Shown: positions 1 to 4,963 of the stretch, in pieces | Layout: each line of letters starts with the position of its first letter | Position numbering within the stretch: position 1 is the stretch's first letter | DNA from: Candidatus Omnitrophota bacterium | Lineage (GTDB): Bacteria > Omnitrophota > Gorgyraeia > 2-01-FULL-45-10 | Assembly: GCA_026387135.1 (NCBI GenBank) | Contig: JAPLMH010000171.1 | Span: 1 to 5,390 of the forward strand | Length of the DNA: 5,390 nt | Direction: 5' to 3' | Position numbers and translations under genes: made by a program | The notes under the pieces: model-generated | What the model was told of the DNA's origin: nothing | The model's input: only the letters and a program-made list of their open reading frames with translations | Databases searched by the model: none

Positions 1-179
1 CCGTCCGCGACAGCCAGGTGAAGAATATCATATATGTATCATGTAATCCGAAGAACCTGGCAGAAGACCTGAAGGTCCTTACAGAGGCTTACGACATAGA
101 GAAGATGATCCCGGTCGACATGTTCCCTCATACGAAACATGCAGAGGTTATTGCTATTCTTAAATCGAATAAGGTATAA
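1..179 (+). CDS. C-terminal end of a TrmA/RlmD-family RNA (uracil-C5)-methyltransferase (5' partial)
   Basis: Only the last 58 residues are present, with the first full codon at base 3 and TAA at 177-179. The tail reads IIYVSCNPKNLAEDL, then PVDMFPHTKHAEVIAIL. These match the two signature stretches that end SAM-dependent uracil-5-methyltransferases of the TrmA/RlmD (RumA) family. From family knowledge, the Cys of SCNP (codon 42-44) is the nucleophile that attacks uracil C6, and the Glu of the H-x-E motif (here HAE) is the general base. Both are kept, so the enzyme is probably active. It would make 5-methyluridine in 23S rRNA or tRNA in the cytoplasm. The substrate (U747 or U1939 of 23S rRNA, or U54 of tRNA) cannot be told from this end, because the N-terminal TRAM and Fe-S regions lie outside the window. 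The next gene starts 10 bp downstream, and its likely promoter lies within the last codons of this one. Confidence 0.88.
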   Translation, partial: VRDSQVKNIIYVSCNPKNLAEDLKVLTEAYDIEKMIPVDMFPHTKHAEVIAILKSNKV

Positions 180-180
180 T
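151..180 (+). promoter_or_regulatory. Predicted sigma70-type promoter for the secreted protease gene
   Basis: TTGCTA at 151-156 and a perfect TATAAT at 175-180 are separated by 18 bp. The promoter lies over the 3' end of the methyltransferase gene and its stop codon. The expected transcription start, about 7 nt past the -10 box, is near 187. That is only about 3 nt before the ATG at 190, so the mRNA would be nearly leaderless. This agrees with the lack of a Shine-Dalgarno in front of that ATG. Prediction from sequence only. Confidence 0.5.
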
Positions 181-189
181 TACCGGTAT

Positions 190-963
190 ATGACAAGACA
201 TAACGCGGCATCTATATTGATTGTGATCCTCTTATTCGCAGTATCTTTAGTCTTCGCGGATACCGTCTACTTAAAAAATGGCGGCAGCATTTCCGGCATC
301 ATAGAGAAAGAAGGCGATGATACGGTAGAGGTCAATACGGGTTTTGGCACAGTCACTTTTAAAAAATCTCAGATAAAGAATATCGAAAGGTCGAGCGCCG
401 AAGAGTCAAAGAAGATGGCCCGGCAGTGGGAAGACGAGAGAGAGGAATTGAAGTCCAAGGAGAAGGAGTTTGAAGAGGCGCGCGATAATAGATTCAAGGG
501 AGCCTATGAGAATTGGGCGGAGGAAGCGAAGGCAAAGAGGGCCGAGGAAGGGCATGTTACGAAGCAGATCGATATAAAGCGTGAGCCCGGCGGCAAAGGC
601 ATAATAGTCGAGGTCTTGCTGAACAACAGCGTAAAGGTGAACCTGGTATTGGATACGGGCGCATCGATCATAGTCCTTTCGCGCAAAGCGGGCGAAAAGC
701 TTGGCGTAGACCTTTCCGATACAAAGAAAGATGTCATGGAGATGCGTCTTGCCGACGGCAGCAAGGCCATGGCTAGGGCGGTGATCCTCGATAGCGTAAA
801 GATACAAGACGTAGAGGTAAAGGGCGTGATGGCGGCCATCCTGCTTGACGAAGTTCCCACGATCGGTGTTACAGAAGGACTTTTAGGGATGTCGTTCTTA
901 AATAAATTCAATCTAAAGACGGACCTTAAGAATATGTCGATGAGCTTGGAGAAGATAGAATAG
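190..963 (+). CDS. Exported retropepsin-like aspartic protease with coiled-coil linker
   Basis: A 257-residue protein. Residues 1-23 form a signal peptide: a short basic start, a hydrophobic core (ILIVILLFAVSLVF), and a likely cut after LVFA. There is no lipobox Cys. Residues 24-66 start DTVYLKNGG and look like a small beta-rich module, with GFGTVTFKKSQIKNIER near its end. Residues 68-122 are very rich in Glu, Lys and Arg, and are probably helical or coiled coil. Residues 130-257 are a retropepsin-like domain: LVLDTGAS with catalytic Asp155, and GLLGMSFL at 230-237, which matches the hydrophobic-hydrophobic-Gly element of the fold. One active-site Asp per chain implies a dimer, as in retroviral proteases. 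The ATG at 190 was chosen over an in-frame ATG at 139 because the latter overlaps the upstream gene by 41 nt and puts an odd Arg/Tyr-rich stretch before a complete signal peptide. Neither start has a Shine-Dalgarno. The substrate is unknown; it probably acts in the periplasm or envelope. It lies 17 bp before the thioesterase gene. Confidence 0.82.
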   Translation: MTRHNAASILIVILLFAVSLVFADTVYLKNGGSISGIIEKEGDDTVEVNTGFGTVTFKKSQIKNIERSSAEESKKMARQWEDEREELKSKEKEFEEARDNRFKGAYENWAEEAKAKRAEEGHVTKQIDIKREPGGKGIIVEVLLNNSVKVNLVLDTGASIIVLSRKAGEKLGVDLSDTKKDVMEMRLADGSKAMARAVILDSVKIQDVEVKGVMAAILLDEVPTIGVTEGLLGMSFLNKFNLKTDLKNMSMSLEKIE

Positions 964-980
964 TTCGAAAGGGGCTTAAG

Positions 981-1364
981 ATGAAGAAGAAGATATATTA
1001 CTATGATACTGATTGCGGCGGTGTGGTATATTACGCAAATTATCTGAAATATCTTGAGGAGGCGAGGAGTGAATATTTTGAGGAGCGCGGCCTCATCATA
1101 AAGGATATGCTGAAGGACGGCATAGGTTTCGTGGTCGCGCGTCAGGAGATAGACTACAAGTCGCCTTCCTTTTACGGAGATACTCTGGAGGTGAAGACGC
1201 GCGTCACGGATGCGACTTTGACGAGGGTCAATTTCGAATATGATATAGTTAACCAGACGCAAAAACTGATCGCAAGCGCCAAGACGGTCATAGTATTTGT
1301 GGACAAGACGCTTAAGCCAAAGAGAATACCGGAAGATATATTGAAGAAGCTGGAGATGAAATGA
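981..1364 (+). CDS. YbgC/FadM-family acyl-CoA thioesterase (hotdog fold)
   Basis: A 127-residue protein, close to the usual 130-135 of the family. The N-terminus contains YYDTDCGGVVYYANYLKYLE, the signature of the 4-hydroxybenzoyl-CoA thioesterase/YbgC group. Asp11, just before CGGVVYY, matches the catalytic Asp. The rest fits a single hotdog domain: an IDYKSPSFYGDTLEVKTRV strand region, then ending in VFVDKTLKPKRIP. Members hydrolyse acyl-CoA thioesters in the cytoplasm, often short-chain ones; in some proteobacteria YbgC is encoded with tol-pal and linked to phospholipid or ACP metabolism. No tol genes are visible here, so that link is not supported locally. A strong Shine-Dalgarno, AAAGGGG at 968-974, sits 6 nt before the ATG. 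The stop codon overlaps the next start (ATGA), which suggests coupled translation with the macro-Nudix protein. The real acyl substrate is unknown. Confidence 0.9.
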   Translation: MKKKIYYYDTDCGGVVYYANYLKYLEEARSEYFEERGLIIKDMLKDGIGFVVARQEIDYKSPSFYGDTLEVKTRVTDATLTRVNFEYDIVNQTQKLIASAKTVIVFVDKTLKPKRIPEDILKKLEMK

Positions 1365-2311
1365 AGGTAGGCGATTGCGAGATAAAGATCATATATGGCG
1401 ATATCACCGGCGTAGCCGTTGATGCTATCGTAAATGCCGCTAATAATAAATTGCAGATGGGCGGCGGAGTCGCCGGCGCCATTAAAAAGGCCGGCGGTGC
1501 GTCGATAGAGGATGAGGCCGTAAAGAAGGGACCTATAGAGATCGGCGGTGCGATAACTACGCGGGCGGGCTCTCTCAAAGCGCGCTATGTCATCCATGCG
1601 GCAACTATGGGCCTGGATCATAAGACGGATGAGATAAAGATAAGGAATTCATGCGCCAGCGCATTCAAGGTGGCGGATGAGCTGAAGATAAAGTCGATCG
1701 CCTTTCCGGCTCTCGGCTGCGGGGTCGGCGGTTTTCCGCTGAAAGCTAGCGCCAAGATAATGGCTCAGGAAGTCATGAAGCATCTGCGGGAGGCGAAGAC
1801 GTCTTTAAAAGAGATCATATTTTGCATGCACGAAAAAGAGGCCTATGAGATATTCGATAAGAACGTTGCGGGCTATATCGATTACATGCTGACCAAGCAG
1901 GGTAGGGGGCCGTTCGTTGCTGTTGACGCCATCATAGATATAGACGGCGGCATAGTGATAATAGAGCGTTCCAACCCGCCGTTCGGATGGGCGCTGCCGG
2001 GCGGATTTGTAGATAATTATGAGAGCCTCGAGGACGCGGTGAGGCGCGAGATGAAAGAGGAGACCTCGCTTGAACTACTGGACCTCAAACAGTTCCACGC
2101 ATATTCAAAACCGGGCCGAGACCCGCGATTCCACACGATAGGCATCGTCTTCACGGCGAAGGGCAAAGGCACGCCAAAGGCCGGTGACGACGCAGCCAAT
2201 CTAAAAGTCATCAAGCTAACCGATATCGACAATATCCCATTCGCCTTCGACCACAACCAAGTCCTCAAAGACTACATTTCCTCCAAGCAGTCCAACCATC
2301 GATTTCTCTAA
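1361..2311 (+). CDS. Macro domain-Nudix hydrolase fusion, likely ADP-ribose-processing enzyme
   Basis: A 316-residue two-domain protein. Residues 1-165 form a macro domain: GDIT (13-16), NAANN (25-29), GGGVAGAIKKAGG (34-46), and the FPALGCGVGGFPL loop (115-127) that holds the ribose and phosphates. The position after GGGV is Ala, as I recall for the archaeal AF1521 type, rather than the Asp of MacroD-type deacylases. Residues 185-310 form a Nudix domain: NPPFGWALPGGFV (205-217), a Nudix box at 215-237 (G215, E221, R229, E230, E233, E234), then KAGDDAA (273-279) and AFDH (295-298). These last motifs are typical of ADP-ribose pyrophosphatases. The box is canonical except that the usual late Gly is Ser236; the metal-binding Glu residues are all kept. 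Inference: the macro half binds or releases ADP-ribose (for example from O-acetyl-ADP-ribose or modified protein) and the Nudix half cleaves it to AMP and ribose 5-phosphate. GGAG at 1352-1355 is the Shine-Dalgarno, inside the thioesterase gene. No frameshift is present, so the fusion is real in this sequence. Confidence 0.92.
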   Translation: MKVGDCEIKIIYGDITGVAVDAIVNAANNKLQMGGGVAGAIKKAGGASIEDEAVKKGPIEIGGAITTRAGSLKARYVIHAATMGLDHKTDEIKIRNSCASAFKVADELKIKSIAFPALGCGVGGFPLKASAKIMAQEVMKHLREAKTSLKEIIFCMHEKEAYEIFDKNVAGYIDYMLTKQGRGPFVAVDAIIDIDGGIVIIERSNPPFGWALPGGFVDNYESLEDAVRREMKEETSLELLDLKQFHAYSKPGRDPRFHTIGIVFTAKGKGTPKAGDDAANLKVIKLTDIDNIPFAFDHNQVLKDYISSKQSNHRFL

Positions 2312-2342
2312 ACCCAAGCCTTGTTATATTCCGCACAATTGG

Positions 2343-2360
2343 TGTCAGGTACTCTTGACA
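2343..2360. repeat. Short dyad TGTCA-8 nt-TGACA
   Basis: TGTCA at 2343-2347 pairs with TGACA at 2356-2360 around the loop GGTACTCT. It abuts the left end of the large inverted repeat exactly (2361). That makes it a candidate end signal of the element, or a small hairpin behind the macro-Nudix gene. It has no T-tract, so it is not a classical terminator. Confidence 0.4.
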
Positions 2361-2562
2361 GCAGGCGGGGACCTTGCGGGGTACCGCCTTCCGCGGACGC
2401 AAATTTACATTAGGCAAGTAAATTTGCTCGGACAAATTTTGATGTCCGTCCAACCTGCCAACAAACAATAGCTTGAGCAGTTTGTCCGGCCTTTCTATAT
2501 TGCCATAAGGTATCAAAATTTGTAACGCCGCTTCAGGCGGCTCCCCGCAAGGTCTCGCCTGC
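2361..2562. repeat. Large imperfect inverted repeat, REP/MITE-like or structured-RNA element
   Basis: The left arm (2361-2406, starting GCAGGCGGGG) and the reverse complement of the right arm (2516-2562) align with about 35 of 46 positions matching. Identical blocks are GCAGGCG, ACCTTGCGGGG (2371-2381 against 2543-2553), CCGCCT, GCGG and CAAATTT. Further pairs lie inside: ACAAATTTTGAT (2432-2443) is inverted at 2512-2523, and CGGACAAA (2429-2436) is inverted as TTTGTCCG (2481-2488). The right arm also contains its own REP-like hairpin, GCCGC-5 nt-GCGGC (2527-2541). No transposase is encoded here. A non-autonomous mobile element or REP-type repeat is the leading idea; a folded RNA is the alternative. 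Whether it recurs elsewhere in the genome cannot be seen. Confidence 0.65.
2399..2427. repeat. Perfect 10-bp hairpin inside the large element
   Basis: GCAAATTTAC (2399-2408) and GTAAATTTGC (2418-2427) are perfect reverse complements around a 9-nt loop. The right arm of the large element has no counterpart to this hairpin; there GCGTT runs straight into ACAAATTTTGAT. The hairpin therefore looks like an extra insertion or duplication of the CAAATTT segment in the left arm. Confidence 0.6.
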
Positions 2563-2672
2563 CAACACTACAGGCTTTGTGAGCGGCCATTAGAAATTTT
2601 TTGGCTTCATGTCTATGGTATGTTGGTGTGCAAGGATTTACGTTGAGCGAATGCAGGAACTGACCGACCAAC

Positions 2673-2711
2673 GCCCATACCGATACAGGAATACCTTGAA
2701 GCTGTATGGGC
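2673..2711. repeat. Perfect 8-bp inverted repeat GCCCATAC...GTATGGGC
   Basis: GCCCATAC (2673-2680) and GTATGGGC (2704-2711) are perfect reverse complements around a 23-nt loop. It lies 53 bp past the end of the YggU gene as read on the minus strand. It could be part of the same repeat-rich element or a weak RNA stem; there is no adjoining T-run. Confidence 0.4.
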
Positions 2712-2763
2712 TTAAGGGAGGGAATCAGGTAAGGCTTGCTGAAAGCGCATGTCCAGTATAAAT

Positions 2764-2982
2764 TTAGGAGATTTCGAAGAGCTTGGTCTTTGAGGTTTCG
2801 CCGCTTACTAATGTGATGCGGGATTTGGGGAGATCGAAGTATTCGGCGAGGGCCTCGCGCACGGCGTAGTTCGCCTTGCCCTCTTGGGGCTTCTCTTTGA
2901 CCCATACTGAGAAACTATTTTCGGATAATCTTTCTATCTTGCTCTCCTTCCGACCGGCCTTCACCAGGACAGTTATTTTCAT
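2764..2982 (-). CDS. YggU/DUF167 (UPF0235) family small protein
   Basis: A 72-residue protein of the DUF167 family, which is usually about 75-100 residues and made of one small alpha/beta domain. Family hallmarks visible are VKEKPQEGKANYAVREAL (28-45), with the conserved GKAN, and KSRITLVSGETSKTKLFEI (53-71), matching the usual 'S-x-I-x-x-x-x-G-x-x-S-x-x-K' pattern. It starts directly with the first strand (MKITVLVKAGRKESKI). The biochemical function of the family is not established, so no role is claimed. There is no Shine-Dalgarno; the likely -10 box TAGAAT ends only 7 nt before the ATG, so the mRNA may be leaderless. It is transcribed divergently from the helicase, with 62 bp between the two starts, and ends convergent to the macro-Nudix gene. 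Confidence 0.9.
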   Translation of the reverse strand: MKITVLVKAGRKESKIERLSENSFSVWVKEKPQEGKANYAVREALAEYFDLPKSRITLVSGETSKTKLFEIS

Positions 2983-2989
2983 ACGGGTT

Positions 2990-3017
2990 ATTCTACTCTT
3001 TTTATTGGCTAAATCAA
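2990..3017 (-). promoter_or_regulatory. Predicted promoter for the YggU gene
   Basis: Read on the minus strand: TTGATT (3012-3017), a 16-bp spacer, then TAGAAT (2990-2995). The expected transcription start is at about 2983, one base before the ATG, so the transcript would be leaderless. The -10 region shares the 11-mer AGAGTAGAATA with the promoter of the OmpA-like gene. Its -35 box lies 1 bp from that of the divergent helicase promoter. Confidence 0.45.
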
Positions 3018-3034
3018 TTATTTTGCATTATAAT
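3005..3034 (+). promoter_or_regulatory. Predicted promoter for the Ski2-like helicase gene
   Basis: TTGGCT (3005-3010), an 18-bp spacer, then a perfect TATAAT (3029-3034). The expected start is near 3041, leaving about 4 nt before the ATG at 3045. No Shine-Dalgarno is present between them. The -35 boxes of this and the divergent YggU promoter are back to back, within the weak dyad ATTGGCTAAATCAAT (3004-3018), so RNA polymerase at one could block the other. Confidence 0.5.
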
Positions 3035-3044
3035 AAAATCCAAT

Positions 3045-4922
3045 ATGATATATGACCGTTTTCAGCAGGAGGCGATCGACCACATAAATAACGGTCACTC
3101 TGTTATTGTCTCCGCTCCCACCGGCGCAGGTAAAACTGCCATAGCCGAACATGTCATCAGTAAGTGTCTGGATGAAAAGATAGGCGTGATATATACGGCG
3201 CCGTTAAAAGCGCTGTCGAACCAGAAATTCCGGGACTTTCAGGTGAACTTTAAGGATGACATAGGCATCCTTACCGGCGACGTCTCCCTTAACGCCAGCG
3301 CGCCCGTTCTTATAATGACCACCGAGATATTCCGCAACAAGATCCTTGATGACCCGGAGAGCCTCGCGCAGTATCAATGGATAATATTCGACGAGATACA
3401 CTATATAGACAACCCTGAGCGCGGAACGGTCTGGGAGGAGTCCCTGATATTTCTTCCCAAGCACATGAAGATACTTGGTCTCTCTGCGACGATACCCAAT
3501 ATAAAAGAGTTCGCCTCCTGGATAGAATCTATCCACAAGAAAGAGGTCAAGGTCGTCATTGAGGAGACCAGGCCAGTGCCGCTGCACTTCTTCTACCAGT
3601 GCCATAACCAGGTGGTCGATAAGATAGAGCTCTTGAGGAAGATGCACATGAGAAGGCCGAACATCCTCAGGACCATCATACACTACATAAAACAGAAGAA
3701 CGGCCTGCCTTGCATATATTTCGTATTCGGCAGACGGCGCGCCGAAGAGCTTGCATTCGAACTCTTCAGCGAAAACTTCCTTACTAAGGAAGAGGAGATC
3801 AAGATAAGGGATATGTACGACACTCTTTGCGAGCACTACGATCTTCTTCACGAAAAGACTGCAAACTCTTTGAGGCAACTGATAACGAGAGGCATAGCCT
3901 ATCATCACGCCGGAATGCTCCCCACACTTAAAGAAGTGGTGGAGAGGCTCTTTACGAGCAGGTTGTTGAAGGTCATCTTCACCACCGAAACATTCGCTCT
4001 CGGCATAAACATGCCGAGCCGCTCCGTTGTATTCGACGACCTAAGAAAATTCTACGGCAGCTATATCAGAAATCTTAAGACGCGTGATTTTTACCAGATG
4101 GCCGGTCGGGCCGGTCGGCGCGGCATAGATACCGAAGGGTTCGTCTACTGCCGCGTAAATCCCAGACGGATCGAGTTCAATGAAGTGCGCCGTATCATTT
4201 ACGGAAAACCGGAAGAGGTCAATAGCCAGCTCAATACATCATACGCCACCATCTTGAATCTCTATGAAGAGTATAAGGAAGATCTCTACAACATATATCC
4301 ACTCTCTCTGCATTATTACCAGAGTAAGCCTCATCATCAGCGCGAAGCGCTGCGACTCATGGAATCAAAGTTAAAGTTACTGAAAGAGCTTGGGCATATA
4401 GAGAACGGCATCCTCACGTCAAAGGGGAAATTTGCTAAGGCCGTTTACGGCTACGAACTTTTGTTGGGTGAGTTCTTTCAGGAGAATATATTCGAGCAGC
4501 TCGATGAGCTGGGCATCGGTATGCTGGCCGCCGGCGTAGTATTTGAGCCAAGAAAGAATCAGAGCGGGGTCAGCGTTCCCAAAGAGGGCGTGCAACTGGA
4601 GAAGATGTGCCGCTCTATCCACGAGAATATACGGCGCAAAGAGATAAAATACAAGATCTATCCGTTCTCAAAAGCGCCTCATTTTCATATGGCCAAGGCT
4701 ATAAACATGTGGATGCGCGGTGAGGAGTTCGCTCAAGTCCTGCGCTTCACCGACACGGACGAGGGAGAGGTTGTGCGGTATTTCCGCATGTCGATACAGA
4801 TACTTCGTGAGATGGCGGAATCCGAGGCCTCCTCATATCTCTTAAAGGACAGGATAAAGAATACCATACGTTTGATAAACCGCGATGTTGTGGACGCGGA
4901 AAAACAGCTGCGCGAGGGATAA
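3045..4922 (+). CDS. Ski2-like DExH-box superfamily 2 helicase
   Basis: A 625-residue ATP-dependent helicase with all main motifs in order. These are a Q-type start FQQEAI (6-11); Walker A SAPTGAGKT (23-31); Ia TAPLKALSNQ (51-60); TGD (77-79); Walker B DEIHY (116-120); SAT (147-149); IYFVFGRRRAEELA (224-237); HHAGMLP (287-293); motif V TETFALGINMPSR (314-326); and motif VI QMAGRAGRRGID (351-362). Residues from about 450 to 620 resemble the helical DSHCT region of Ski2/Mtr4/Dob1 helicases (LRFTDTDEGEVVRYFRMSIQILREM). Family members unwind RNA in 3'-5' direction, and the eukaryotic ones feed the exosome; for bacterial members the role is less clear, with RNA processing or decay likely. It is much shorter than Mtr4 and lacks an extended N-terminus, since the first motif begins at residue 6. 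The ATG at 3045 fits the TATAAT just upstream, though a missed upstream start cannot be wholly excluded. It probably forms its own transcript, because the next gene has its own promoter. Confidence 0.93.
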   Translation: MIYDRFQQEAIDHINNGHSVIVSAPTGAGKTAIAEHVISKCLDEKIGVIYTAPLKALSNQKFRDFQVNFKDDIGILTGDVSLNASAPVLIMTTEIFRNKILDDPESLAQYQWIIFDEIHYIDNPERGTVWEESLIFLPKHMKILGLSATIPNIKEFASWIESIHKKEVKVVIEETRPVPLHFFYQCHNQVVDKIELLRKMHMRRPNILRTIIHYIKQKNGLPCIYFVFGRRRAEELAFELFSENFLTKEEEIKIRDMYDTLCEHYDLLHEKTANSLRQLITRGIAYHHAGMLPTLKEVVERLFTSRLLKVIFTTETFALGINMPSRSVVFDDLRKFYGSYIRNLKTRDFYQMAGRAGRRGIDTEGFVYCRVNPRRIEFNEVRRIIYGKPEEVNSQLNTSYATILNLYEEYKEDLYNIYPLSLHYYQSKPHHQREALRLMESKLKLLKELGHIENGILTSKGKFAKAVYGYELLLGEFFQENIFEQLDELGIGMLAAGVVFEPRKNQSGVSVPKEGVQLEKMCRSIHENIRRKEIKYKIYPFSKAPHFHMAKAINMWMRGEEFAQVLRFTDTDEGEVVRYFRMSIQILREMAESEASSYLLKDRIKNTIRLINRDVVDAEKQLREG

Positions 4923-4934
4923 GATTATTATCTG

Positions 4935-4963
4935 TTGAAGTTTCATATTCTTTAGAGTAGAAT
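4935..4963 (+). promoter_or_regulatory. Predicted sigma70-type promoter for the OmpA-like gene
   Basis: TTGAAG (4935-4940) and TAGAAT (4958-4963) are separated by the ideal 17 bp. The expected start is near 4970, giving a leader of about 33 nt. That leader includes the Shine-Dalgarno AGAGGAG (4989-4995), which sits 7 nt before the ATG at 5003. Unlike the other predicted promoters in the window, this one gives a normal leader. Confidence 0.6.

Larger units (their letters stand above)
2312..2763. other. 452-bp gene-free interval between convergent genes, rich in nested repeats
   Basis: This stretch separates the ends of the macro-Nudix gene (plus) and the YggU gene (minus). I see no protein I can support in it. 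It holds a short hairpin (2343-2360), a large imperfect inverted repeat (2361-2562), a direct repeat CCTGCCAACA (2454-2463 and 2558-2567), and a further hairpin (2673-2711). AAATTT occurs at 2401, 2420, 2434, 2516, 2594 and 2760, the last overlapping the YggU stop codon. No T-run follows a strong stem, so no standard intrinsic terminator is evident. The content suits a non-autonomous repeat element, a structured RNA, or bidirectional termination by folded RNA. Confidence 0.7.

Noticed and set aside
139..189. Upstream in-frame ATG at 139 as the start of the protease gene
   Set aside because: It would overlap the methyltransferase gene by 41 nt, has no Shine-Dalgarno, and adds an Arg/Tyr-rich stretch ahead of a complete signal peptide starting at 190.
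504..1262. Long minus-strand open frame opposite the protease and thioesterase genes
   Set aside because: It lies opposite two genes with clear family motifs; its own translation shows no domain.
1361..2311. Macro protein as a DarG-like antitoxin of a DNA ADP-ribosylation toxin pair
   Set aside because: No DarT-like ADP-ribosyltransferase gene lies next to it, and its C-terminal half is a Nudix hydrolase, not a DarT-binding domain.
2265..2516. Minus-strand 83-codon open frame across the palindrome and the macro-Nudix 3' end
   Set aside because: TTG start with no Shine-Dalgarno; it crosses an inverted repeat and overlaps a well-supported gene; no recognisable motif.
2361..2562. Complete insertion sequence
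   Set aside because: About 200 bp with no transposase frame and no clear target-site duplication around it; at most a non-autonomous element.
2312..2763. Intrinsic terminator or CRISPR array in the gene-free interval
   Set aside because: The stems lack an adjoining T-run, and the repeats are inverted or unevenly spaced rather than regular direct repeats with spacers.
2513..2905. Minus-strand 130-codon open frame overlapping the YggU gene
   Set aside because: Its first half is the other-frame shadow of YggU and the rest runs through the repeat element. No domain was recognised, and composition (many Arg, Pro, Ser, His) looks non-coding. The 2513-2763 part could be a decayed repeat-encoded frame, but I cannot support it.
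3204..3908. 234-codon minus-strand open frame inside the helicase gene
   Set aside because: A shadow of the helicase coding frame, with no motif and no start signal of its own.
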